Assembly (NCBI GenBank): GCA_942159475.1
Contig: OW804098.1
Coordinates: forward strand, 120,367,374-120,431,373
Reading direction: 5' to 3'
Source of the DNA: Sthenelais limicola
Lineage: Eukaryota > Annelida > Polychaeta > Phyllodocida > Sigalionidae
Length of the DNA stretch: 64,000 bases
This document shows positions 48,294 through 59,900 of this stretch, one piece after another. Made by a program: the position numbers and the translations under genes. The notes under the pieces are model-generated. The model worked only from the letters and a program-made list of their open reading frames with translations, ran no database searches and was not told the origin of the DNA. Numbering within the stretch: the stretch's first letter is position 1; the number at the start of each line of letters is the position of its first letter.

Positions 48294-48674
48294 GTCATAG
48301 GGGCATAACATATCTGCATATATTGAGATAAATGGCCAATGCTGACGGCTCATTTGGTCATTGTGTTGGGAGGGAGTGGGATATAGGGTGGGGGGATACT
48401 CCTTAGATGTTAATATAAAATACTCTCTATGAATAGGTCTGTAATATTGTTTATATTACAAACACATTACTTTTATCTTGTATAATTAAACCAGATTTGT
48501 ACAAATGCGAAGATTCCTATCATAGGGTCAATTGATGGAAATATATAAAATATCTTACTTCCAGGAGTTGAGTTTTTAAACTTTTGTGTAATCTGATGTA
48601 TACAAAGTAGTTGATAAATATAAAAAGAGGAATTTGTGTGGGTTAGTGTGAAGGTGGAAGGCGATAGTGGTATG

Positions 48675-49170
48675 TTGTGTTTTAGACAAATGAGTCACAA
48701 GTCGCTAAACAGTTTTTTTTTCAAATGTCTTTATCACAAGATCTCTTAGCTGGAATACTCTCATCTTTGGGGTGGTAAGCGCTGCTAGTTGCGTAAATAC
48801 ACGTACTAAATTTCAATACAGTGTATTAAATATATCCATGCATTTCCAAGGTCATCCTATCCTATATTTAGCTACGTTACTAATAAATATCCATCGAGGT
48901 GGGTAAATATCGTATTTATACCAAGGGGTCCGGTGGTTATTGGTAGTTGAACTTGATGTGAGGTTGGAAATAATGAATATCCATCCAGAAATATTGCAAA
49001 CGTTGTTTTTTTACTAAAAATATCAAAATTAAATTATGGAAATACTTATTAGATGTCCTACTGTTTACTATCATTAGAATCGTCTTGATCTCATATTTTC
49101 AAATATGATGATATCTCAAAATCCATTTTTGCTACTTGTGACTCATTTTCCTGAAACACATCACATATGT
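48675..49170 (-). mobile_element. MITE family D, reverse copy with about 90 bp of extra sequence
   Basis: It starts TTTTAGACAAATGAGTCACA and ends CTCATTTTCCTGAAACACAT. Between about 48890 and 48985 an unrelated stretch with CCAAGGGGTCCGGTGG is bracketed by AATATCCATC on both sides, which suggests a small insertion or duplication. Confidence 0.72.
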
Positions 49171-49479
49171 GTGTAGGCCTACATCAATTAATAGAGAAGT
49201 ATAATGAAAAACTTGTCTAACAATGTTTCCCTGCTGTGACAATACAAACCAGTCTCTGCATGCTTTTACTTACGGACAAAGAAGAAGTCACCTATTCTGC
49301 TCACTGAATTCACTACTGATGCTGATTCGGTATTCCTAGTTTTTTTAAGGTTTCCCCCACCAAAGGCGGTACAAGTGCCAAAGGTGTGTGTACTGGGTTA
49401 TTTAGGTTTCGCTTTTGCCTGCTCTATTCAGAAACATGGTAAAAAAAGTATAAATGTGAAGACATAACTCTGTATCCTG

Positions 49480-50060
49480 CCACCTGAATTTCAGACACAC
49501 TGTGTACACATCGCGGTGATCCGACCATGTTTGGCCTTTATCTCGTTCTTTAAATTTGGGAGTTTATTATGCAGCAAAAATCGATTTGCAGATCTGTGCC
49601 AGAAACATAAGCCTCCCTGAGATATGAAAACACCTCGAACCAAACTGCAGCACAGAACAATGGCTGAACGCAACACATTGATTAGCCCGAACCCGCGGTG
49701 AATAATGTTATGTAATGGGGTTTTCCATGTGCATGCATTGTGCGAATATAGATAGTACACAATGGGATAATGGAGGCCACATAAGCACACGCCCTGAATG
49801 TCGTTATGTTTCCCTCCCCCATATATCCAAAGATATAACTATGGGGGGAATTCTCACTACATAAAAAAACATGTTAATAAAATCTTGTGCCGTCCCAAAC
49901 CGCTCTGACTGTGCAGCCAGTATATGTGGCGATGTAGTCCAGTCAGTTTGGCGGCCCGCTTTGCAGTAGATGACGCTTTGCAGTAGTCTGGCTACTGGTT
50001 GAAACAAGGTCGTTTTGGATATAAGGGGAATAAAAAACGCCATTTCTATTTGAAATAAAC
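49480..50060. other. CpG-richer low-copy block, no confirmed gene
   Basis: This stretch is less AT-rich and holds many CpG (ACATCGCGGTGATCCG, CCCGAACCCGCGG). No MITE ends occur here. Minus frames at 49491-49790 and 49804-50043 are open for 99 and 79 codons but show no domain I recognise. It could be exonic or regulatory; I cannot decide. Confidence 0.35.
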
Positions 50061-50689
50061 GGTCAAGATGTTGAAATTAAAAACGAGCATACTTTATACC
50101 CACAAATATGTATTTAAATATGAAGTATTATGAAACATTAATGTATCATATATAGCTATTACAAATCAACAATAGCTGCATTTTCTGTGCTATCGTGTAT
50201 ACCAAGATGTTAAAATTCATAAAGAGCACGACCTTCTACCCATAAAATATAGTTTTTTCAAGGTGTCTTTAATAAGGCAGATATAAGACTACTGTCTAAA
50301 AACCAAAATTTCCTGGTAAAGACTCATACTGTCCCAACTACATGTTAACAACATCAATTAATTTGATCTCTTCAGAGCACTTTATTATATGTCTCTGCAC
50401 TGTAGTTTCTGCTTTACCCGAAACCTCTATATTCGATTGCCTTCTTTTGATTAACTTTTAAGATAGTTAAGCCATCTTTCATGATTGTCTCATTATTAGT
50501 GACATAGTGACTTACTCTGATCACCCGGCATTTAAATGTGCTCCAAATTTACGATCTTGTATGTGAGATCACACGGTAGTCAGCAGCATGTATCCCGTTT
50601 CCGTTCCCATGCTGTTAGATAACATCACACTGACACCCTGGTGTTGGGGAACAGCCATGTGCGCATTGGATTGATTGACATGTCACTAC

Positions 50690-50796
50690 AAAGTTGGCTA
50701 CTTCCGGTTTGTTTCAAAGAAAACCTCGGCCATCATTTTCACTGATTCCTCAATTCCGATGTACAGGATTTACTAAATGAAACTAGATTCTGAAAG
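50690..50796 (+). promoter_or_regulatory. Candidate promoter and first exon
   Basis: TACTTCCGGTTTG near 50701 matches the ETS-type ACTTCCGG motif common in TATA-less promoters. About 90 bp later CTGAAAG is followed by GTGAGTC at 50797, a near-consensus splice donor. The interval is CpG-richer than the region and includes two ATGs, one short uORF and ATGAAACTAGATTCTGAAAG reading into the donor. No second exon was found. Confidence 0.25.
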
Positions 50797-50827
50797 GTGA
50801 GTCTTGCAATGATTAGTTGTTTTTTAA

Positions 50828-51446
50828 TAGGGGATTTGCATGTGCCACTGCGTATGTCTGTCACAGTTGGCAATATGTTTATCGAAAATTGGACACATAT
50901 TTTCAACAATATCATAGCTTTTATGAATGATCTATGAAAACCAAATGCATGAAGGGAAAGATGGAGGCTTGTTTTATGAAAATATGTATAATGTGTATGT
51001 GTAATGACCCATAGTTCCCTGAGGAGGAGAATAGATAATAAAAGACAGAAGCCTCAATATTATTACTCAGATTTTAATGAAGCACCAGGCAAGATGTTGG
51101 TATATTTGCAGTGTCATACATAAGGGTGTTTGAACTTGGTACATGATGACATTGGTAATGGTATAAAAGGGAAACCCAGTAAATACAGTTATGGCATACA
51201 GGTCCATCTGGTGTTAAATAGTAGCAATATAGAGTAGTTGTATAGAGGTTTCCAATACAAGTAGTATATGGAGAGTGTTTAGTGTTACTTCATGGCACTA
51301 CATATGTGTAATAATGATATTAGAGTATTGGTAAATAGTACATGCTGAACATGGCATGTTTTTGAGAGATTTGACACTGTATCATTAGCCCCATAATTCC
51401 ATACGAATCAAAATTAAAAATGGCGGCTATGCAATCCCCGTATTAG
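50828..51446 (-). mobile_element. MITE family E, full copy with about 300-bp insertion
   Basis: The ends are AATAGGGGATTTGCATGTGC and GCTATGCAATCCCCGTATT, and both flanks show TA beside ATAGGGG/CCCCGTAT. Between about 51003 and 51310 the family sequence is interrupted by unrelated DNA. The E landmarks ATCATAGCTTTTATGAATGA and CATGCTGAACATGGCATGTT lie on either side. Confidence 0.7.
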
Positions 51447-51485
51447 TTGATCAAACACAGCCCAAGAGTTACGATAGGTCTACCT

Positions 51486-51721
51486 GGGTCAGATTTTCAG
51501 AAAATGTACAATTAAAATTCACAAATCTTCAAAAAAAAACCAAATTTCAGACGAAAATAAAGTTCAAAATACAGTTCAACCTAACCAAACAGATTGCTGG
51601 AATCAATGCAATGCCGAATATACTCGGATTTACCCAGTAATCTTCATTTTTTCAGCCTAATTTTGGAGAATTTCCTAAATGTGTAGAGCTGCTAATTGTA
51701 CATTTTCTGAAAATCTGACCC
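51486..51721 (-). mobile_element. MITE family A, full copy, reverse orientation
   Basis: GGGTCAGATTTTCAGAAAAT and TCTGAAAATCTGACCC ends, with ACCT duplicated exactly at 51482-51485 and 51722-51725. Confidence 0.9.
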
Positions 51722-52550
51722 ACCTGTCTATATCTGACTTCCCGGCTGGCTCAAGATGGTCGTCCTCGATCTGTCAACTGTTCATTTTCTGAGTAAAAAG
51801 GTCTTTCAAATAGTAATCCTTTATAATTGATAATCGTGGAGTAAAAATAGCACCTCAACTTGTAAGTATTATCAGCAATTAAAATCTGTTGACATAACAA
51901 CATTCAACCTATCGGGCTTGTGCTGCCAGGGAAAATATTTAACTCAATCCTAAGCAGTGCTATGGCTGATTATACCTACTCGTGAGGTTCTATCACCATA
52001 TCAGTGGCATTTCATTTAATTACATATGAAAAGTATTCTATTCACAATATGACTTACACAGAGTGCTGTTCTCATCACAACCTCAAGTACTTTAATAATA
52101 TATTAATCATAATGATAATTAGCTAAAGCAATGACATAATAGTGATAAAAGCTCGAAGAAATACCACTAATTATAGATACCACACTACTATTTATGGCAT
52201 TTCCGAAAAGTAGGATAGTATGAATTGCTACCTTCATATGTCAGTGCTTAAAAAAGCCTCCAACTGCCGCAGCGTGTTTTGATTTTTAAAATAATTCCAC
52301 TCATAGGCATTAAATAAAGCCACATAACTCTACAAAATCATTAGATTCACCACCAGTTTGTGCATAGTTTGACACTGTGTTAATAACATTATGTCCAGCA
52401 CCTGCCTGTATGTAGAGCCAGTACCTCAGGCCGTTCCCCGGGGAGCACAAGAGGTGCTCAGAGCTGGTAGTGAGCAGATTGACACTCTGTCCCTCACCCC
52501 AGCCTCGGCCTTCATTACTGACCCGTGCTACTCTGCATATATATATGGTG
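51722..52550. other. Intergenic sequence, no gene recognised
   Basis: 51837 begins with GTGGAGTAAAAATAGCACC, the end of the foldback element at 20521. 52391-52500 (GTACCTCAGGCCGTTCCCCG) is GC-richer, open on both strands for about 90 codons, without a recognised domain. Confidence 0.35.
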
Positions 52551-52552
52551 TG

Positions 52553-52650
52553 TCTTACACACAAATCTGTCACAAGTCGCACAAATTGGATTTTGAGATA
52601 TCATCATATTTGAAAAAATTAGATCAAGGGGATTCTAATGATGAACATTG
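52553..52650 (+). mobile_element. MITE family D, left-end fragment
   Basis: CTGTCACAAGTCGCACAAAT followed by TTTTGAGATATCATCATATT and a GGGATTCTAATGATGAACA tail. The rest is lost. Confidence 0.6.
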
Positions 52651-52978
52651 AATATCTAATTTCAAAACTACGCTCTTTCTTATGTTCATTCAATACATTG
52701 GGATCAGGAGAAGGCTTTTATCTCTTTTTATAGTCGAAAGACAAAATTCTTCTTTTTTACACAACATAACACCACTGATACTGTCTCTCAAATTGATGAA
52801 AGGGATTCAAATGATGAACATTGAACATCTAATTTCAAAATGTTGAAATCAGGAAAGAGCACAATTACTACCCCTCAATATACGTAGTTACATGAGGTTG
52901 TGTCAACCAAACTGTTCGGAAATCTTGAACACCATTTCTTTCACCAAAATCGCAATACAGGCCTAATGTCTCATGTAA

Positions 52979-53190
52979 GGGTCAGATTTTCAGAACATGG
53001 TCAATCGTCAAATCTACACATTTCGTAAATTTGGGATATTTAAGCTGTAAAATGATAAATACTCGATATATCTGAGTAAACTGTATATTGCCTTAATTCA
53101 ACCTATAAGTTTGGTTATATTGAACTGAGTTTTGATCCTAATTTCTGTCTCAAATTTGGGTTATTTGAGAGGATTGGTGAGGGCGAATTT
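52979..53190 (+). mobile_element. MITE family A, right-truncated copy
   Basis: It begins GGGTCAGATTTTCAGAACAT and follows the family to GAGGATTGGTGAGGGCGAAT, but the final inverted end is absent. The neighbouring 52650-52760 and 53210-53310 share TTCATTCAATA...GGGATCAGG words, a separate local repeat. Confidence 0.7.
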
Positions 53191-53344
53191 TAGCCGTAAA
53201 TTTAGTTAAGAAGTCCTTCACTATGCTCTTTCGTATGCTCATTCAAAAGAATGGGATCAGGGGAAATCCTTTTTCCCCTTTTAGTCAAAAACAATAGATA
53301 TTTTCGTGAACAGGCCTATAAGACATTGCTAGTGCATAATGGAA

Positions 53345-53710
53345 AAGTTGGAGGATAAGGGGAGAGTGTGTGTTAGGGAGGAGACAGAGAGATAGGGAAC
53401 ATCATAAACAAGGAGAGATAAGACGTGTGGGCTAGTGCACAGATATACCACCAGAGGGCATCTATACACACTGCCCTCTGGTGGACGGAGGGGGATGTAT
53501 AGGTCTGCCTACAGGGGGAGCCACTACTGGTAGGGGGGAGATTTTGGGTGGAGGAGGAGAGGGGAGGGAGGAGAGGGGAGGGAGGAGAGGGGAGGGAGGA
53601 GAGGGGAGGGAGGAGAGGGAGGGGTGGGGGACATAGACAGGGAGAGAGAGGGAATGTAGGTAGAAAGAAGGCGAGGGAGACAGGGAGGCTAAAGGGAGGG
53701 AAAAGGTAGA
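53345..53710 (+). repeat. Purine-rich tract with 16-bp tandem repeat
   Basis: GA-rich on the plus strand. At about 53548-53622 the unit GAGGAGAGGGGAGGGA repeats about five times. The tract surrounds the paired CTCF-like motifs at 53448-53484. Confidence 0.85.
53448..53484. promoter_or_regulatory. Two inverted CTCF-like core motifs, 11 bp apart
   Basis: CCACCAGAGGGCA at 53448-53460 fits the CTCF core consensus CCASYAGRKGGC exactly, and its exact reverse complement TGCCCTCTGGTGG lies at 53472-53484. As DNA they form a perfect 13-bp stem. CTCF is an 11-zinc-finger insulator and loop-anchor protein found across bilaterians. Whether it binds here is inferred from the motif alone. Confidence 0.45.
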
Positions 53711-53719
53711 GGGTTATTA

Positions 53720-55440
53720 TAATCAGATTGCTTTTTAGTCAGGGACAACTGAAATTTTGTAACATAGAACTCAATGTAATAAAGGTGTTTTCTACCATTT
53801 TTTCAGAATATCAGATGAATGAATCATGCGATTTCTTTAAACTTTGCATATACATAGCTGACATTATTTTACCGCCCAAATTTGTTAAAAAAAGGGCGTC
53901 ATTGAACTAAAGAAAGTTATTGAGAATTTATGCTTTCCCCAAATGACCTCCATAGTGAATGGTAAACATTTTTAGTCATCCCTAAAATATAAAATAATAT
54001 GATAACATCCGTTTTCTTTTGTTTTTGAATTCACCCAACCACGTTCTTCCTCAAGATGAAGTTTGAACAAAATAGTGTTAATGCTATTCTTTCATGCATT
54101 AGTTCCTTGAATTCCCGCCTGCAGCAGTGCTGATGATGCTGGCATCTACCTTTAAGAGGTGCACCACACACACCACACACACCACTAAGGCAGTTACCTA
54201 CCAAACAACACCAAGGTATTATCATGATATATATATAATAAATATGCGACAATAATAATACTCACTCATGGCGTGGTAAACAACACTCAACCAGGTTTAT
54301 TCAATCCGTTTAACCCCAGCTCTAGGTTGGGACATAATCAAAAATATTCTTTTCTTTTTGAATTCACCCAACCACGTTCTTTCTCAAGATGAAGTTTGAA
54401 CAATAAAGTGTTACTCCTATTCTTTCATACATTAGTTCCTTGAATTCCCGCTCTGCAATAAACAATTTGCCAAGACTACAACATCTTCTCTCCTTAATGT
54501 TATACCCGTTATCAAACCATGCATGGCAAGAAAGCTTACAGTCAGATGATGTATATCATGGGAACAAAGAAACTTTTGCTGATATAACCAGTACCCTCAA
54601 GGCAGTTATGCTAGATGAAGTGGAAATAGTCCGGTATATTGGAATGGCAAATTTTGGCTTAACCTGGAAATCCCAGATAAAGTTTTTCTCTGTCTTTTTA
54701 TTTATCATCTGTGGGGTCCCTATATCAAATTCCATGTGATGGGAAGTTCCTGACCTTGAGCAATTTTAGATATTCAAGATGGCTGCCTCCGAACATGTTA
54801 AATCTGTAAGCTGGCATATCTGGGTTTATGGGGTTAGGAATATGTTGTAGTTGTCTAAATGCATGTTTCATTAGCCTACAAATGCAATACAGTCTTTAAA
54901 TTAATCATTGACCCAACAATTTCCAATGAAAACTGCATTATGGAGTAAAATGATTTAATTTGGACGCTACTGATCCAGCCCATTGGTAAACAGGCTTATC
55001 TATGCTTCTAATGGGTCTAGGGAGTCTAGGGATACATTCTAGGTGTCTAAATTTATGTTTTGATAGCCAACAAATACAACCATATCAACATCCTGTGTCC
55101 CTATATCACATAGGAATGTGATATAGGTAACCCATAGATGATAAATCAAGAGAGAAAAACACTTTATCCTGGATTACCAGATTAGGCTCTCCCGCTGCCG
55201 GACTAAATGGGAGTTTCCTAACATTGCTAGACGTGCTATTGTTTCTCTCACCAGATCAATAATAATAAGCAAATAACAAATTAGATTCATCAGTTCTCAT
55301 AGAGCGACAGATCAATGAGGACAAGATCAAATAAACTCTCCATAATTCATCTTGCATTGTTTGAACATTAGGAAATTATTGATATGAAAGATGAATAATC
55401 AATTAAAGTCAAGCATTTTAATCTTATGTCTATAACAAGA
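53720..55440 (+). repeat. Direct duplication flanking the receptor gene, copy 1
   Basis: It is colinear with 62280-64000. Both share ATCAGATGAATGAATCATGC, GGGCGTCATTGAACTAAAGA, CCATGCATGGCAAGAA, ATTCAAGATGGC and TGGATTACCAG-type ends. Copy 1 alone has a further 230 bp at about 54225-54455, including a second copy of AAGATGAAGTTTGAACAA. The 99-codon frame at 54440-54739 lies in repeat sequence and is disrupted in copy 2, so I do not call it. Confidence 0.88.
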
Positions 55441-55459
55441 TAGTCAACAGAGGAACACA

Positions 55460-55925
55460 GGGAACAAAAGAACAGAATTAAATAAAAGAGAAATCAATGA
55501 ATAAAAAAAAGCGGGGGATGATATAAGGTAAGGAGCAAAGAGAGAGAGGTTAGACACAGATAGTGAGAGGGCAGAAAGAGAACTAGACAGAGAGAGGTGA
55601 GATAAAGTAAGACAAGGACAAAGTGAAAAACAGGCACAGAGAAACCACATAGATACAGCATCAAGATAAGAGGGAGTAAGAGGACTCATAGACACCAAAA
55701 GAGAAAGGAGAGAGAGAAGGATAGAGAGAAGGAGGGAAAGAAGGAGAGCAAGATAACAGAAAATAGAAAGAAGGAGTGAGTGGAGGAGGTAGAGAAGGAG
55801 AGCGGTAAACAGAGAATTGAAAGAAGAAGAGAGAAGAGAGAAAGGAGAGGTAGAGGAGAGAGGAGAGAGAGAAAGGAGAGGAAGAGGAGGAAGAGGAGAG
55901 AGAGAGGGAGTAAGAGGACACATAG
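55460..55925 (+). repeat. GA-rich tract upstream of the receptor gene
   Basis: AGAGAGAGAAGG-like purine sequence ends about 25 bp before the predicted start codon. The 186-codon minus-strand frame over it is low-complexity Ser/Leu. GAGA-type tracts can act as promoter elements in animals, but this could equally be simple sequence. Confidence 0.85.
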
Positions 55926-55950
55926 ACAGTACAATAGATAACAACTCAGT

Positions 55951-56916
55951 ATGGACAGGGCACAAGTCACACCAACACCTCCACCACCACCACAACTCTA
56001 CCACACCCTCAAGCCTATCCTCATCTTTTCAGCAATACTGGGCCTCTTTGTTCCCTCTAAGGATCAACTGCAATCAACGGCAGTATACTACCTTCTACAT
56101 GTATATAGTATTCTGGTGTTGGTCCTATACATGGCAGTATGCGGCACATACCAATACCTAATTATAAAGTTTCTTTACGTCTGTCCGATCTCCGCTCTGA
56201 ATGATATTCTAAACTGGATACCCTGGGTGATATGGCTTCTATCTTTTTCCTATTATAGAATTATCCACTCATTTATTAACATTATTTGGAGAAAGAATTT
56301 AGTGAAAATTATGCAAAATTTGAGTGAATCCTGCTATATTGGTGGTCTTTCATCCAAATTTGTCTGGTTGTGCTTCTTTTTTGTCTTGATGTTCACCATA
56401 ATCCCAATTTCCACTGATTTGATGAATGGGATCAAACAGAAATTTGATCTTGATTCTTTCAGCATTTGTTCAATGAATGAGTCCATGATGATCACACATA
56501 GGATACTGTTTAGTTTCGAACAATTGAGCACCATCCTTCCACTTTGCTTTTTTCTTAATCTCACAGGTATATGTGTCTATACCACCTATGCGCTAGTATT
56601 CCTCTACCTCTTATTCTGCGCCTTTAAATCTCTCAATGAAGACATTAAGGCAATGGATGTCCTTACTGGAGTGAAGATGGATAGGCTGGTAAAAGCTCAC
56701 CTAGAGTTGAGCCAGTTGGCTGAAGAGGTTGATGACTTCTTTGCAGGTTTTCTCTTGGTGAGCCTGTCTAACTATATGATACAGACTTCAGGGGTTGTCT
56801 ACACTATGATTACTTACACAGATGGCGTGGTCAATATTAACAGACTTGGGACTAACTTCTTTCTCCAGGTATTTTTCTGGGTGCCCGTTGTACTAGCCAA
56901 GTGTACCAACTCTGAG
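55951..56916 (+). CDS. GRL gene exon 1 (322 codons)
   Basis: It encodes the N-terminus (proline run at residues 9-14, then YHTLKPILIFSAILGLF, a common start of Gr-like proteins) through the sixth membrane segment. It ends after codon 322 at CTGAG, followed by donor GTAAGA at 56917. Reading through the donor would add 50 residues without family character and stop at 57069, so splicing is favoured. Confidence 0.85.
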
Positions 56917-59900
56917 GTAAGACAAATCAGGCTGCATGAATTAAATGTTCTTAAAGGAAAGTTCACTAAACAACAAAATATTATGAGAATATCAATTATG
57001 TTGATCTTATTCAAATGTAATGGCCCCAGTGGTATTTGGTGCAACCTAATATTTATTGACTTATTATAGTGTTAGAGCATGAGAGATAGAGGGCAAAAGT
57101 TGCCCAGAGTAATTTTAAGGTGAAACTCTCCATACCAAGTTGACATTAAGTTATCAAAGTAGATGACAATACTCATAAGACATAGACTAGAGTAGGGATT
57201 GTTCCAAACGTGTCCAAACAATGAATGAAAATAAGAACAAATGCAAGTAAGTAAATAAATCCCACACTCGCATTGTGTTCTATTCAAACATTTATATTGG
57301 GTTAATTTATGTTTATATTTAAAGGTAAATGCCAGGGTCATCGGCACTGCTACAGGCGGGATTTAAGGAACTATTGCATGAATGAATAGGAGTAACAATA
57401 TTTTTTTTAACTTCGTCCTGAGAAAGAACTTGTAAAATGTAAAAAAAAATAGGATGTTATCATATTATTTAATTTTCAGGGATGACTGAAGTTTACTACC
57501 ATTCACTATTGATGTTAATGGGGGAAAAGCATATATTCTCATTTTTTATTGAATAACCTTTTATTAGTTCTATGGCCCCCTGTTATTTCTAATTGGGAGT
57601 GATAAATGATATGTCAGCTATGTGCAGATTTTAAAGGGAATCGCATGATTCAATCATCTTAAATTCTGAAGAAATGTGGGCAAAAGCCTTTTTCTCATTG
57701 ACACCTATAGTGAATGGTAGCAAATTTCAATGGTCCCTGAAGTAAAAAACAAATTTTATGACACATGGTTTTCATTGGCTTTTCGGTTCCCCCCAAGCAT
57801 GTTCTTTCTAAGATAAAAATTTAAAAACATACATGATACTTTTTTTTTGATTGAATGCTGGCATCTAACCTTTAACATTGTTATATCATATTTTCACACA
57901 TGACATGCCAAGGTCACTCTGTGTTACAGATGCAGAGGACTTTCCTTGTGCTGCAGACCTGTCCCCTGGCGGAAGATTTCACACCCAAGCAGTCCCTCTC
58001 TGTAAATATGACTTCTTGCCATTCTTTGTGCATGTTATCTGTACATCAAGACATAAGCATTAAAACAAGTTTGGAATCATTTTTGTTAGAATTGCCCGCT
58101 GACGTCAGGCATTATGAGAGGTATCGTGCCGTAAGTAATCTATAACTGGCCTGGGAGAATATTTTGCTCATCAATACTTGTTCTTTACACTTGCTCAAAA
58201 ACTTGCTCTAAAACTCAAACTAAAAAAAATGAAATTTTCATTGAGATCACAGAACATCAGTAAAAAACAAATAGTTTTGACATTTTCTTCCACTCTTTTC
58301 CAACCGATCAAAAAGTCATTTGACCGAAATTTTGGAGGAGTTCCAGTTTGTTTGCTACAAGGCTTCTAAAACGTCCTTATTTGTATTTGGAGGACCCACT
58401 GATTCATTGCCTATGTAGACTTCACTTATTATTGCTCATCAGTGGCTGTTTTCACTCAACCAATTTGCCTTCCAATACATGTATGAACATCAGCAGCATA
58501 ATATTATGGTTATTATGTCCTACTAGAAGCCCCCCGTGTATCATGGGTAGGAATTGTAAAATGTAGTTTCCTGACTGTCACATGTCTGTCACATTGTTTC
58601 TTCAGTACTGACCCCACTCTTCCTCAGTGTGTCCTCCCTCTCTTTCTCCTACCTGTCTCTCCTCCCTCTCTCTCTCCTCCCTCTCTCTCTCCTCCCTTTG
58701 GTATGATTATCTTTGTCACGATAGCTGAGAATGCAGCTTTAAGAAGTCCAAGGAATCTGAAGTTTATGCTTCTTTCTAATTGTTTCCAGTTCATGGCCAT
58801 GTCCCTGAAACTCGTCTGTTGGCCACAAGGTGTCTCTGTAGGCAAGCTGCTTCTCATCACCAACACATTGATTGTTACAGTGAGTGGAAACTTTATGGAA
58901 ATCTATTTAACCTTGTTGAACTTCATGGAACTTTATGGAAATTTATGGAACTCTATTTAAGTTTATGAAACTTTATTGAAGTTTATGGAACTCTATTGTA
59001 GTTTATGGGACTCTATTGGAGTTTATGGTACTCTATTGGACTTTATAAAACTCAATTGTAGTTTATTGAACTCTGTTGAAGTTTATGGAACTCTATTGTA
59101 GTTTATGGAACTCTATTGGAGTTTATGGAACTCTATCGTACTTTATGGAACTCTATTGGAGTTTATGGAACTCTATTGGAGTTTATGGAACTCTACTTAA
59201 GTTTATGAAACTTTATTGAAGTTTATGAAACTTTATTGAAGTTTATGAAAGTTCCTTTTTAGTTTCAGTGGAGCCCCAATAACTACTTTTGATTAAATAT
59301 TCTTAACAATACAGTATCCAGTTTCAAATTACCAATCTTTTTCATTTGGGAAGCCCGTTTGGCAGGCTATATCCAAGTAGGAATCATTGTTTACAATTGC
59401 TAATTACTAATCTGTTTCTGATTATCTATTTTATTCAGCAAACTAAACAGCAACTAAAAGAACAGAAATCACTACCATAAAATTAAGCCAAGACAGTACT
59501 TAATAATTACAGTATAATCTTAAAATCAAGTTTAAAACTGACTAAATCTGTTTGTCTATGCAACTAATATAGGCATGAAACAGGTATCTTACAAAAGAAA
59601 CAAGAAATGCTTCTCCCTTTTCCTACCTCTAGAAGGGTCAGATTTTCAGAAAAGGTACAATTGGCAGCTCTAAAAAATTAGGAAATTTTGCTACAATCAC
59701 CTAAATCATCTAAATTCTTATCACGTGGGTGGAAGGGGGAAGGGAATAGCAAGCAGGTAAGCAAGGGAGGGGGATACTGATTAGAGCTTAGGAAATTTTG
59801 CTACAATCACTGCCAACTATACTCTTATCACATGGGAGGAAGGAGCCAGCAGGACAGCAAAGGGGGGGGGGGTACTGATTAGAGCTGGAGGGAGAGGGGA

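Noticed and set aside
49491..50043. Two minus-strand frames of 99 and 79 codons as genes
   Set aside because: No recognisable domain, no splice support, and the stop between them is not explained by an intron. Noted only as a CpG-richer block.
54130..54140. Hammerhead ribozyme suggested by CTGATGA near 54130 and 62700
   Set aside because: No matching GAAA core and stems in the right places around either site.
54440..54739. 99-codon frame with an unusual sequence
   Set aside because: It lies in the duplicated flanking repeat, and the other copy at 63190-63430 is disrupted by stops and deletions.
56917..57069. Continuation of receptor exon 1 to the stop at 57069
   Set aside because: The segment follows a strong donor at a phase-0 site and lacks the seventh helix, which is found in downstream exons.
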